From: Simmondsia chinensis | Lineage: Eukaryota > Streptophyta > Magnoliopsida > Caryophyllales > Simmondsiaceae | Length of the DNA: 64,000 bases | Direction: 5' to 3' | NCBI GenBank assembly: GCA_018398585.1 | Contig: JAGTTD010000010.1 | Location: 24,995,739-25,059,738, forward strand | Shown here: piece after piece, positions 13,901-26,960 of the stretch | Numbering within the stretch: the first letter of the stretch is position 1 | Layout of the letters: every line of letters starts with the position of its first letter | Made by a program: the position numbers and the translations under genes | The notes under the pieces: model-generated | Database searches by the model: none | The model's input: only the letters and a program-made list of their open reading frames with translations | Told to the model about the DNA's origin: nothing

Positions 13901-16011
13901 AATGAAAAGAACTAACTAATGTTAACTAATAAGCACCCCAGCCGTCAAGGCTGGGCAAGATAAAACAATGCATAAAAACTAAGGAAAAAGAACTAAGTAA
14001 CGTTAACTACTAAACCCCCTGCCGTCAAGGTTGAGCTAGAAGAAACAACGCGTAAAAACTAAGGAAAAGAGCTAAGTAACGTTAACTAATAAGCCCCCTG
14101 CCGTCAAGGCTGAGCTAGACAAAACAACGCATAAAAACTAAGGAGAAAGAACAAAGTAACGTTAACTAATACGCTGGGCAAGATAAAATGAAGCATAAAA
14201 ACTAAGGAAAAGAACTAAGTAACGTTAACAAATAAGCACCCAAGCCGTCAAGGCTGGGTAAGATAAAACAACGCATAAAAACAAAGGACAAAGAACTGAG
14301 TAACGTTAACTAATAAGCCCCCAGCAGTTAAGGCTGGGCAAGATAACACAACGCATAAAAACTAAGGACAAAGAACTATGTAACGTTATACAATGAGCCC
14401 CCTGCCGTCAAGGCTGAGCTGGACAAAACAACGCATAAAAACTAAGGAGAAAGAACTATGTAACGTTAGCGAATACGCTGGGTAAGATAAAATAACGCAT
14501 AAAAACTAAGGAAAAGAACTAAGTAACGTTAACTAATAAGCACCCCAGCTGTCAAGGCTGGGCAAGGTAAAACAACGAATAAAAACTAAGGACAAAGAAC
14601 TGTGTAACTTTAACTAATAAGCCCCCAGCCGCCAAGGCTGGGCAAAATAACACAACGTATAAAAACTAAAGAAAAAGAACTAAGTAACGTTAACTAATAA
14701 GCCCCCAGCCGTCAAGGCTGGTCAAGATAACACAACGCCTAAAATCAAAGGAAAAGAACTACGTAACTTTAACAAATAAGCCCCCAGCCGTCAAGGCTGG
14801 GCAAGATAAAACAACGCATAAAAACTAAGGGAAAGAACTAAGTAATGTTGAATAATAAGTCCCCCAGCCGTCAAGGCTGGGCAAGATAACACAACGCATA
14901 AAAACTAAGGACAAAGAACTAAGTAACGTTAACTAATAAACCCCCTGCCATCAAGGCTGAGCTAGACAAAACAATGCATAAACACTAAGGAGAAAGAACC
15001 ATGTAACGTTAGCTGATACGCTGGGCAAGATAAAATAACGCATAAAAACTAAGGAAAAGAACTAAGTAACGTTAACTAATAAGCACCCCAGCCGTCAAGA
15101 CCGGTCAAGATAACCCAACGCAAAAAATCTATGGAAAGGAACTAAGTAACTTTAACTAATAAGCCCCCAGCCGTCAAGACTGGGCAAGATAACACATCAC
15201 ACAAAAACTAAGGACAAAGAACTAAGTAACGTTAACTAATAAGCCCCCAGCCATCAGGGCTGGGCTAGACAAAACAACGCATAAAAACTAAGGAGAAAGA
15301 ACTAAGTAACATTAACGAATACGCTGGGCAAGATCAAACAACAGAAAAAAACTAAGGAAAAGATCTAAGTACCGTCAACTAATAAGCCCCCCAGCCGTCA
15401 AGGCTGGGTAAGATGAAACAATGCATAAAAACTAAGGAGAAAGAACTAACGTTAACTACAAAGAACTAAGTAGCGTTAACTAATAAGCCCCCTGCCATCA
15501 TGGCTGAGCTAGACAAAACAACGCATAAAAACTAAGGAGAAAGAACTATGTAACGTTAGCTAATACGCTGGGCAAGACAAAATAACGCATAAAAACTAAG
15601 GAAAAGAACTAACTAACGTTAACTAATGAGCACCCCAGCCGTCAAGGCTGGGCAAGATAAAACAATGCATAAAAACTAAGGAAAAAGAACTAAGTAACGT
15701 TAACTACTAAGCCCCCAGCCGTCAAGGCTGGGCAAGAAAACACAACGCATAAAAACAAAGGACAAAGAACTAAGTAACGTTAACTAATAAGCCCCCTGCC
15801 GTCAAGGTTGAGCTAGACAAAACAACGCATAAAAACTAAGGAAAAGAGCTAAGTAACGTTAACTAATAAGCCCCCTGTTGTCAAGGCTGAGCTAGACAAA
15901 ACAACGCATAAAAACTAAGGAGAAAGAACTAAGTAACGTTAACTAATACGCTGGGCAAGATAAAATAACGCATAAAAACTAAGGAAAAGAACTAAGTAAC
16001 GTTAACAAATA

Positions 16012-16619
16012 AGCACCCCAGCCGTCAAGGCTGGGCAAGATAAAACAACGCATAAAAACAAAGGACAAAGATCTGAGTAACGTTAACTAATAAGCCCCCA
16101 GCAGTCAAGGCTGGGCAAGATAACACAACGCATGAAAACTAAGGACAAAGAACTAAGTAATGTCATAGAATGAGCCCCCGGTCGTCAAGGCTGAGCTAGA
16201 CAAAGCAACGCATAAAAACTAAGGAGAAAGAACTATGTAACATTAGCGAATACGCTGGGTAAGATAAAATAACGCATAAAAACTAAGGAAAAGAACTAAG
16301 TAACGTTAACAAATAAGCACCCCAGCCGTCAAGGCTGGGCAAGATAACACAACGCATAAAAACAAAGGACAAAGATCTGAGTAACGTTAACTAATAAGCC
16401 CCCAGCAGTCAAGGCTGGGCAAGATAACACAACGCATGAAAACTAAGGACAAAGAACTAAGTAATGTCATAGAATGAGCCCCCGGTCGTCAAGGCTGAGC
16501 TAGACAAAGCAACGCATAAAAACTAAGGAGAAAGAACTATGTAACATTAGCGAATACGCTGGGTAAGATAAAATAACGCATAAAAACTAAGGAAAAGAAC
16601 TAAGTAACGTTAACAAATA
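16012..16619 (+). repeat. Near-identical 304-bp tandem duplication (4-monomer unit)
   Basis: Two adjacent 304-bp blocks, with boundary near 16316, share rare variants such as GATCTGAGTAACG (16069 and 16373), CAGCAGTCAAGG and a CATAGAATGAG block. They differ at only a few bases. Each holds three full monomers plus one short one (short monomers at 16253 and 16557, then 16860 and 17164). This unit is the 303-bp step of the larger higher-order repeat amplified by itself. Confidence 0.9.
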
Positions 16620-19600
16620 AGCACCCCAGCCATCAAGGCTAGGCAAGATAACACAACACATAAAAACAAAGGACAAAGAACTATGTGACATTAACTAATA
16701 AGCCCCCTGCCGTCAAGGTTGAGCTAGACAAAACAACGCAGAAAAACTAAGGAAAAGAGCTAAGTAACGTTAACTAATAAGCCCCCTGCCATCAAGGCTG
16801 AGCTAGACAAAACAACGCATAAAAACTAAGGAGAAAGAACTAAGTAACGTTAACTAATATGCTGGGCAAGATAAAATAACGCATAAAAACTAAGGAAAAG
16901 AACTAAGTAACGTTAACAAATAAGCACCCCAGCCGTCAAGGCTGGGCAAGATAATACAACACATAAAAACAAAGGACAAAGAACAGAGTAACGTTAACTA
17001 ATAAGCCCCCAGCAGTCATGGCTGGGCAAGATAACACAACGCATAAAAACTAAGGACAAAGAACTAAGTAATGTTATACAATGAGCCCCCTGCCGTCAAG
17101 GCTGAGCTAGACAAAGCAACGCATAAAAACAAAGGAGAAAGAACTATGTAACGTTAACGAATACGCTGGGTAAGATAAAATAACGCATAAAAACTAAGGA
17201 AAAGAACTAAGTAACGTTAACTAATAAGCACCCCAGCTGTCAAGGCTGGGCAAGATAAAACAATGAATAAAAACTAAGGCCAAAGAACTGAGTGACTTTA
17301 ATTAATAAGCCCCCAGCCGCCAAGGCTGGGCAAGATAACACAACGCATAAAAACTAAAGAAAAAGAAATAAGTAACGTTAACTAATAAGCCCCCAGCCGT
17401 CAAGGCTGGACAAGATAACACAACGTCTAAAATCCAAGGAAAAGAACAAAGTAACTTTAACTAATAAGAACCCCAGCCGTCAAGGCTAGGCAAGATAACA
17501 CAACGCATAAAAATTATGGACAAAGAACTAAGTAACGTTAACTAATAAGCCCCCTGCGATCAAGGCTGAGCTAGACAAGACAATGCATAAAAACTAAGGA
17601 GAAAGAACCATGTAACGTTAGCTAATACGCTGGGCAAGATAAAATAACGCGTAAAAACTAAGGAAAAGAACTAAGTAACGTTAACTAATAAGCACCCCAG
17701 CCGTCAAGACCGGTCAAGATAACACAACGCATAAAATCTATGGAAAGGAACTAAGTAACATTAACTAATAAGCCCCCAGCTGTCAAGGCTGGGCAAGATA
17801 ACACATCACATAAAAACTAAGGACAAAGAACTAAGTAACGTTGACTAATAAGCCCCCAGCCATAAGGGCTGGGCTAGACAAAACAACGCATAAAAACTAA
17901 GGAGAAAGAACTCAGTACCGTTAACGAATACGCTGGGCAAGATCAAACAACTCAAAAAAACTAAGGAAAAGAACTAAGTACCGTCAACTAATAAGCCCCC
18001 CAGCCGTCAAGGCTGGGTAAGATGAAACAATGCATAAAAACTAAGGAGAAAGAACTAACGTTAACTACAAAGAACTAAGTAACGTTAACTAATACGCCCC
18101 CTGCCATCAAGGCTGAGCTAGACAAAACAACGCATAAAAACTAAGGAGAAAGAACTATGTAACGTTAGCTAATACGTTGGGCAAGACAAACTAACGCATA
18201 AAAACTAAGGAGAAGAACTAACTAACGTTAACTACTAAGCACCCCAGCCGTCAAGGCTGGGCAAGATAAAACAATGCATAAAAACTAAGGAAAAAGAACT
18301 AAGTAACATTAACTACTAAGCCCCCAGCCGTCAAGGCTGGGCAAGATAACACAACGCATAAAAACAAAGGATAAAGAACTAAGTAACTTTAACTAATAAG
18401 CCCCCTGCCGTCAAGGTTGAGCTAGACAAAACAACGCATAAAAACTAAGGAAAAGAGCTAAGTAACGTTAACTAATACACTGGGCAAGATAAAATAACGC
18501 ATAAAAACTAAGGAAAAGAACTAAGTAACGTTAACAAATAAGCACCCCGGCCGTCAAGGCTGGGCAAGATAAAACAACGCATAAAAACAAAGGACAAAGA
18601 ACTGAGTAACGTTAACTAATAAGCCCCCAGCAGTCAAGGCTGGGAAAGATAACACAACGCATAAAAACTAAGGACAAAGAACTAAGTAACGTTATACAAT
18701 GAGCCCCCTGCCGTCAGGGCTGAGCTAGACAAAACAACGCATAAAAACTAAGGAGAAAGAACTACGTAACGTTAGCGAATACGCTGGGTAAGATAAAATA
18801 ACGCATAAAAACTAGGGAAAAGAACTAAGTAACGTCAACTAATAAGCACCCCAGCTGTCAAGGCTGGGCAAGATAAAACAACAAATAAAAACCAAGGACA
18901 AAGAACTGAGTAACTTTAACTAAAAAGCCCCCAGCCGCCATGGCTGGGCAAGATAACACAACGCATAAAAACAAAAGAAAAAGGACGAAGTAATGTTAAC
19001 TAATAAGCCCCCAGCCGTCAAGGCTGGTCAAGATAACACAACGCATAAAAACTAAAGAAAAGAACTAAGTAACTTTAACTAATAAGCCCCCAGCCGTCAA
19101 GCCTGGGCAAGATAACACAACGCATAAAAACTAGGGACAAAGAACTGAGTAACGTTAACTAATATGCCCCCAGCCGTAAAGGCTGGTCAAGATTACACAA
19201 CGCATAAATACTAAGGAAAAAAACAAAGTAACTTTTACTAATAAGCCCCCAGCCGTCAAGGCTGGTTAAGATAATACAACGCATAAAAACTAAGGAAAAG
19301 AACTAAGTAACTTTAACTAATAAGCCCCCAGCCGTCAAGGCTGGGCAAGATAACGCAACGCATAAAAACTAAGGACAAAGAACTAAGTAACGTTAACTAA
19401 TAAGCCCCTAGCCGTCAAGGCTGGGCTAGACAAAACAACGCATAAAACCTAAGGGGAAAGAACTAAGTAACGTTGACGAATACGCTAGGCAAGATAAAAC
19501 GACACAAAAAATCTAAGGAAAAGAACTAAGTAAAGTTAACTAATAAGCACCCCAGCCATCAAGGCTGGGCAAGATAAAATAACGCATAAAAACTAAGGAC

Positions 19601-21808
19601 AAAGAACTAAGTAACGTTAACTAATAAGCCCCCAGCCGTCAAGGCTGGGCAAGATAACACAACGCATAAAAACTAAAGAAAAAGAACTAAGTAACGTTAA
19701 CTAATAAGCCCCCAGCCGTCAAGGCTGGTCAAGATAACACAACGCATAAAATCTAAGGAATAGAACTAAGTAACTTTAACTAATAAGCCCCCAGCCATCA
19801 AGGCTGGGCAAGATAAATCAACACATAAAAACTAAGGAAAAGAACTAAGCAACGTTGAATAATAAGCCCCCCGGCCGTCAAGGCTGGGCAAGACAACACA
19901 ACGCATAAAAACTAAGGGCAAAGAACTAAGTAACCTAAACTAATAAGCTCCCTGCCATCAAGACTGAGCTAGACAAAACAACGCATAAAAACTAAGGAGA
20001 AGGAACCATGTAACGTTAGCTAATACGCTGGGCATGATAAAATAACGCATAAAGACTGAGGAAAAGAACTAATTAACGTTAACTAATAAGCACCCTAGCC
20101 GCCAACACCGGTCAAGATAACACAACGCATAAAATCTATGGAAAAGAACAAAGTAACTTTAACTAATAAGCCCCCAGCCGTCAAGGATGGGCAAGATAAC
20201 ACATCGCATAAAAACTAAGTGCAAAGAACTAAGTAACGTTTACAAATAAGCCCCCAGCCATAAGGGCTGGGCTAGACAAAACAACGCATAAAAACTAAGC
20301 AGAAAGAACTAAGTAACGTTAACGAATATGCTGGGCAAGATCAAGCAACAGAAAATAACTAAGGAAAAGAACTAAGTACCGTTAACTAATAAGCCCCCCA
20401 GCCGTCAAGGCTGGGCAAGATGAAACAATGCTTAAAAACAAAGGAAAAAGAACTAACGTTGACTACTAAGCCCCTAGCTGTCAAGGCTGGGCAAGATAAC
20501 ACAACGCATACAAACTAAGGAAAAAGAACCAAGTAACGTTAACCAATAAGACCCCAGCCGTCAAGGGTGGTCAAGAAAACACAACGCATAAAAATGAAGG
20601 AAAAGAACTAAGTAACTTTGACTAATAAGCCCCCAGCCATCATGGCTGGGAAAGATAAAACAACGCATAAAATCCAAGGAAAAGAACTAAGTAACGTTGA
20701 ATAATTAGCCCCCCAGCCATCAAGGCTGGGCAAGATAACACAACGCATAAAAACTAAGGACAAAGAACTAAGTAACGTTAACTAATAAGCCCCCTGCCAT
20801 CAAGGCTGAGCTAGACCAAAGAACGCATAAAAACTAAGGAGACATAACTATGTAACGTTAGCTAACACGCTTATCAAGACAAAATAACGCATAAAAACTA
20901 AGGAAAAGAACTAACTAACGTTAACTAATAAGCACCCCAGCCATCAAGGCTGGGCAAGATAAAACAATCCATAAAAACTAAGGAAAAAGAACTAAGTAAC
21001 GTTAACTACTAAGCCCCCAGATGTCAAGGCTGGGCAAGATAACACAATGCATAAAAACAAATGACAAAGAACTAAGTAATGTTAACTAATAAGCCCCCTG
21101 CCGTCAAGGCTGAGCTAGACAAAACAACGCAGAAAAACTAAGGAAAAGAGCTATGTAACGTTAACCAATAAGCCCCTTGCCTTCAAGGCTGAGCTAGACA
21201 AAACAACGCATAAAAACTAAGGAGAAAGAACTAAGTAACGTTAACAAATACGCTGGGCAAGATAAAATAACGCATAAAAAGTAAGGAAACGAACTAAGTA
21301 ACGTTAACAAATAAGCACCCCAGCCGTAAAGGCTGGGCAAGATAAAACAACGCATAAAAACAAGGGACAAAGAACGGAGTAACGTTAACTAATAAGCCCC
21401 CAGCAGTCAAGGCTGGGCAAGATAACACAACGCATAAAAACTAAGGACAAAGAAATAAGTAATGTTATACAATGAGCCCCCTGCCGTCAAGGCTGAGCTA
21501 GATAAAGCAACGCATAAAAACTAAGGAGAAAGAACTATGTAACATTATCGAATACGCTGGGTAAGATAAAATAACGCATAAAAACTAAGGAAAAGAACTA
21601 AGTAGCGTTAACTAATAAGCAACCCATCTGTCAAGGCTGGGCAAGATAAAACAACGAATAAAAACTAAGGACAAAGAACTGAGTAACTTTAATTAATAAG
21701 CCCCCAGCCGCCAAGGCTGGGCAAGATAACACAACGCATAAAAACTAAAGAAAAAGAACTAAGTAACGTTAACTAATAAGCCCCCAGCCGTCAAGGCTGG
21801 TTAAGATA

Positions 21809-22799
21809 ACACAACGTCTAAAATCAAAGGAAAAGAACTATGTAACTTTAACTAATAAGCCCCCAGCCATCAAGGCTGGGCAAGATAAAACAACGCATAA
21901 AGACTAAGGGAAAGAACTAAGTAAAGTTGAATAATAAGCCCCCCAGCCGTCAAGGCTGGGCAAGATAACACAACGCATAAAAACTAAGGACAAAGAACTA
22001 AGTAACGTTAACCAATAAGCCCCCTGCCATCAAGGCTGAGCTAGACAAAACAATGCATAAAAACTAAGGAGAAAGAACCATGTAACGTTAACTGATACGC
22101 TGGGCAAGATAAAATAACGCATAAAAACAAAGGAAAAGGACAAAGTAACGTTAACTAATAAGCACCCCAGCCGTCAAGATCGGTCAAGATAACACAACGC
22201 AAAAAATCTATGGAAAGGAACTAAGTAACTTTAACTAATAAGCCCCCAGCCGTCAAGGCTGGGCAAGATAACACAATGTCTAAAATCAAAGGAAAAGAAC
22301 TAAGTAACTTTAACTAATAAGCCCCCAGCCATCAAGGCTGGGCAAGATAAAACAACGCATAAAAACTAAGGGAAAGAACTAAGTAAAGTTGAATAATAAG
22401 CCCCCCAACCATCAAGGCTGGGCAAGATAACACAACGCATAAAAACTAAGGACAAAGAACTAAGTAACGTTAACCAATAAGCCCCCTGCCATCGAGGCTG
22501 AGCTAGACAAAACAATGCATAAAAACTAAGGAGAAAGAACCATGTAACGTTAACTGATACGCTGGGCAAGATAAAATAACGCATAAAAACAAAGGAAAAG
22601 GACAAAGTAACGTTAACTAATAAGCACCCCAGCCGTCAAGACCGGTCAAGATAACACAACGCAAAAAATCTATGGAAAGGAACTAAGTAACTTTAACTAA
22701 TAAGCCCCCAGCCGTCAAGGCTGGGCAAGATAACACAACGTCTAAAATCAAAGGAAAAGAACTAAGTAACTTTAACTAATAAGCCCCCAGCCATCAAGG
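21809..22799 (+). repeat. 462-bp tandem higher-order repeat running into the gap
   Basis: The variant ACACAACGTCTAAAATCAAA (ACACAATGTC in the second copy) occurs at 21809, 22271 and 22733, which is exactly 462 bp apart each time. Other private variants, such as GCAAAAAATCTATGGAAAGG at 22199 and 22661, recur at the same distance. The unit fits five full monomers plus one short monomer. The third copy is cut by the run of N. Confidence 0.9.
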
Positions 22800-22899
22800 N
22801 NNNNNNNNNNNNNNNNNNNNNNNNNNNNNNNNNNNNNNNNNNNNNNNNNNNNNNNNNNNNNNNNNNNNNNNNNNNNNNNNNNNNNNNNNNNNNNNNNNN
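22800..22899. other. Assembly gap (100 N)
   Basis: There are exactly 100 N inside a monomer, right where a 462-bp tandem repeat is running. A round 100 is the usual placeholder for a gap of unknown size. The sequence before and after is the same satellite in the same orientation, but the higher-order register changes across it, so the array is probably longer than shown. Confidence 0.98.
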
Positions 22900-25336
22900 A
22901 AAACTAAGGAGAAAGAACTGCGTAACGTTAACGAATATGCTGGGGAAGATAAAAGAACACAAAAAAACTAAGGAAAAGAACTAAGTAACGTTAACTAATA
23001 AGCCCCCCAGCCGTCAAGGTTGGGCAAGATAAAACAATGCATAAAAACTAAGGAAAAAGAACCAAGTAACGTTAACTACTAAGCCCCCAGCCGTCAAGGC
23101 TGGGCAAGATAACACAACGCATAAAAACTAAGGAAAAAGAACTAAGTAACGTTAACTAATAAGCCCCCCAGTCGTCAAGGTTGGGCAAGATAAAACAATG
23201 CATAAAAACTAAGGAAAAAGAACTAAGTAACGTTAACTACTAAGCCCCCAGCCGTCAAGGCTGGGCAAGATAACACAACGCATAAAAACTAAGGAAAAAG
23301 AACTAAGTAACGTTAACTAAGAAGCCCCCCAGCCGTCAAGGGCCGGTCAAGAAAACACAACACATAAAAACTAAAGGAAAGGACTAAGTAACTTTAATTA
23401 ATAAGCCCCCAGCCATCAAGGCTGGGCAAGATAAAACAAAGCAAAAAACTATGGAAAAGAACTAAGTAAAGTTAAATAATAAGCCCCCCAGCCGTCAAGG
23501 CTAGGCAAGATAACACAACGCATAAAAAATAAGGACAAAGAACTAAGTAACGTTAACTAATAAGCCCCCTGCCGTCAAGGCTGAGCTAGACAAAACAACG
23601 CATAAAAACTAAGGAGAAAGAACTAAGTAACTTTAACTAATACGCTGGGCAATATAAAATAATGCTTACAAACATAGGACAAAGAACTGAGTAATGTTAA
23701 CTAATAATCGCCCAGCCGTCAAGGCTGGGCAAGATAACACAACGCATTTAAATTAAAGAAAAAGAACTAAGTAACGCTAACTAATAAGCCCCCGGCCGTC
23801 AAGGCTGGTCAAGATAACACAACGCATAAAAACTAAGGAAAAGAACTAAGTAACTTTAACTAATAAGCCCCTAGCCGTCAAGGCTGGGCAAGGTAACACA
23901 ACGCATAAAATCAAAGGACAAAGAACTAAGTAACGTTAGCAAATAAGCCCCCCGCAGTCAAGGCTGGGCTAGTCAAAACAACGCATAGAAACTAAGGAGA
24001 AAGAACTAAGTAACGTTAACTACAAAGCCCCCCGCCGTCAAGGCTGGGCAAGATAACACAACGCATAAAAACTAAGGAAAAAGAACTAAGTAACGTTAAC
24101 TAATAAGCCCCCAGCCGTCTAGGCTGGTCAAGAAAACACAACGCATAAAAACTATGGAAAAGAACTAAGTAACTTTAACTAATAAGCGCCCCGCCATCCA
24201 GGCTGGGCATGATAAAACAACGCATGAAAACAAAGGAAAAGAACTAAGTAACGTTAAATAATATGCCTCCCAGCCGTCAAGGCTGGGCAAGATAACACAA
24301 CGCAGAAAAACTAAGCACAAAGAACTATGTAAAGTTAACTAATAAGCCCCCTGCCGTCAAGGCTGAACTAGACAAAACAACGCATAAAAACTAAGGAGAA
24401 AGAACTATATAACGTTAGCGAATACGCTGGGCAAGATAAACCAACGCATAAAAACTAAGGACAAAGAACTGAGTCACGTTAATTAGTAAGCCCCCAGCCG
24501 TCAAGGCTGGGCTTGATAACACAACGCATAAAAACTGAAGAAAAAGAACTAAGTAACGTTAACTAATAGGCCCCTAGCCGCCAAGGCTGCTCAAGATAAC
24601 ACAACGTATAAAAACTAACCAAAAGAACAAAGTAACTTTAACTAATAGGCCCCTAGCCATCAAGGATGGGCAAGATAACACAATGCATAAATACTGAAGA
24701 CAAAGAATTAAGTAACGTTAACAAATAAGCCCCCAGCCGTCAAGGCTGGGCAAGACAAAATAACGCATAAAAACTAATGAGAAAGAACTAAGTAACGTTA
24801 ACTACAAAGCCCCCGGCCGTCAAGGCTGGGCAAGATAACACAACGCATAAAAACTAAGGAAAAAGAACTAAGTAACATTAACTAATAAGCCCCCAGCCAT
24901 CAAGGCTGGTCAAGAAAACGCAACGCATATAAACTAAGGAAAAGAACTAAGTAACTTTAACTAATAAGCCCCCAGCCATCAAGGCTGGGCAAGATAAAAC
25001 AACGCATAAAAACTAAGGAAAAGAACTGAGTAACGCTAACTAATAAGCCCCCAGCCGTCAAGGCTGTGCAAGATAACACAACAAATAAAAACTAAAGAAA
25101 AAGAACTAAGTAATGTTAACTAATGAGCCCCCGACCGTCTAGGCTGGTCAAGATAACAGAACGCTTAAAAACTAAGGAAAAGAACTAAGTAACTTTAACT
25201 AATAAGCCCCCAGCCATTAAGGCTGGGCAAGATAACACAACGCATAAAAACTCAGGACAAAGAACTAAGTAACGTTAACTAATAAGCCCCCGGCCGTCAA
25301 GGCTGGGCTAGACAAAGCAAGGCATAAAAACTAAGG

Positions 25337-26960
25337 AGAAAGAACTACGTAACGTTAACGAATACGCTGGGGAAGATAAAAGAACACCAAAAAACTAAGG
25401 AAAAGAACTAAGTAACGTTAACTAATAAGCCCCCCAGCCGTCAAGGTTGGGCAAGATAAAACAATGCATAAAAACTAAGGAAAAAGAACTAAGTAACGTT
25501 AACTACTAAGCCCCCAGCCGTCAAGGCTGGGCAAGATAACACAACGCATAAAAACTAAGGAAAAAGAACTAAGTAACGTTAACTAAGAAGCCCCCAGCCG
25601 TCAAGGCCGGCCAAGAAAAAACAACACATAAAAACTAAGGAAAAGAACAAAGTAACTTTAATTAATAAGCCCCCAGCCATCAAGGCTGGGCAAGATAAAA
25701 CAACGCAAAAAACTATGGAAAAGAACTAAGTAAAGTTAAATAATAAGCCCCCCAGCCGTTAAGGCTAGGCGAGATAACACAACGCATAAAAAATAAGGAC
25801 AAAGAACTAAGTAACGTTAACTATTAAGCCCCCTGCCGTCAAGGCTGAGCTAGACAAAACAACGCATAAAAACTAAGGAGAAAGAACTAAGTAACTTTAA
25901 TTAATACGCTGGGCAAGATAAAATAATGCATACACACATAGGACAAAGAACTGAGTAATGTTAACTAATAAGCCCCCAGCCGTCAAGGCTGGGCAAGATA
26001 ACACAACGCATAAAAATTAAAGAAAAAGAACTAAGTAACGTTAACTAATGAGCCCCCGACCGTCTAGGCTGGTCAAGATAACAGAACGCTTAAAAACTAA
26101 GGAAAAGAACTAAGTAACTTTAACTAATAAGCCCCCAGACATTAAGGCTGGGCAAGATAACACAACGCATAAAAACTCAGGACAAAGAACTAAGTAACGT
26201 TAACTAATAAGCCCCCGGCCGTCAAGGCTGGGCTAGACAAAACAAGGCATAAAAACTAAGGAGAAAGAACTGCGTAACGTTAACGAATATGCTGGGGAAG
26301 ATAAAAGAACACAAAAAAACTAAGGAAAAGAACTAAGTAACGTTAACTAATAAGCCCCCCAGCCGTCAAGGTTGGGCAAGATAAAACAATGCATAAAAAC
26401 TAAGGAAAAAGAACCAAGTAACGTTAACTACTAAGCCCCCAGCCGTCAAGGCTGGGCAAGATAACACAACGCATAAAAACTAAGGAAAAAGAACTAAGTA
26501 ACGTTAACTAAGAAGCCCCCAGCCGTCAAGGCCGGCCAAGAAAAAACAACACATTAAAACTAAGGAAAAGAACTAAGTAACTTTAATTAATAAGCCCCCA
26601 GCCATCAAGGCTGGGCAAGATAAAACAACGCAAAAAACTATGAAAAAGAACTAAGTAAAGTTAAATAATAAGCCCCCCAGCCGTTAAGGCTAGGCGAGAT
26701 AACACAACGTATAAAAAATAAGGACAAAGAACGAAGTAACATTAACTATTAAGCCCCCTGCCATCAAGGCTGAGCTAGACAAAACAACGCATAAAAACTA
26801 AGGAGAAAGAACTAAGTAACTTCAACTAATACGCTGGGCAAGATAAAATAATGCAAACACACATAGGACAAAGAACTGAGTAATGTTAACTAATAAGCCC
26901 CCAGCCGTCAAGGCTGGGCAAGATAACACAACGCATAAAAATTAAAGAAAAAGAACTAAG
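25337..26960 (+). repeat. ~926-bp segmental tandem duplication
   Basis: A block starting at GAAAGAACT in 25337 recurs from 26263. It shares the variants GCTGGGGAAGATAAAAGAAC, CCGGCCAAGAAAAAACAAC (25607 and 26532) and the CATACACACATAGG/CAAACACACATAGG monomer. The second copy can be followed to about 26960 and then diverges. The opening segment is also found at 22911, 3352 bp upstream of 26263, so the same unit was amplified more than once in this domain. Confidence 0.85.

Larger units (their letters stand above)
6958..14172 (+). repeat. Higher-order repeat domain, ~843 bp (11 monomers)
   Basis: Short hairpin-less monomers lie at 6958, 7261, 7799, 8102, 8645, 8948, 9487, 10028, 10331, 10874, 11177, 11715, 12018, 12556, 12859, 13322, 13625, 13869 and 14172. 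The intervals alternate between about 303 bp (three full plus one short) and about 540 bp (six full plus one short), which gives a unit of 841-846 bp. One 303-bp step is missing between 9487 and 10028, and after 12859 the pattern decays to 463, 303, 244 and 303. Further variants shared at the same phase, such as CCATAAGGGCTGGG near 8876, 11107 and 11947, support common descent of the units. Confidence 0.85.
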
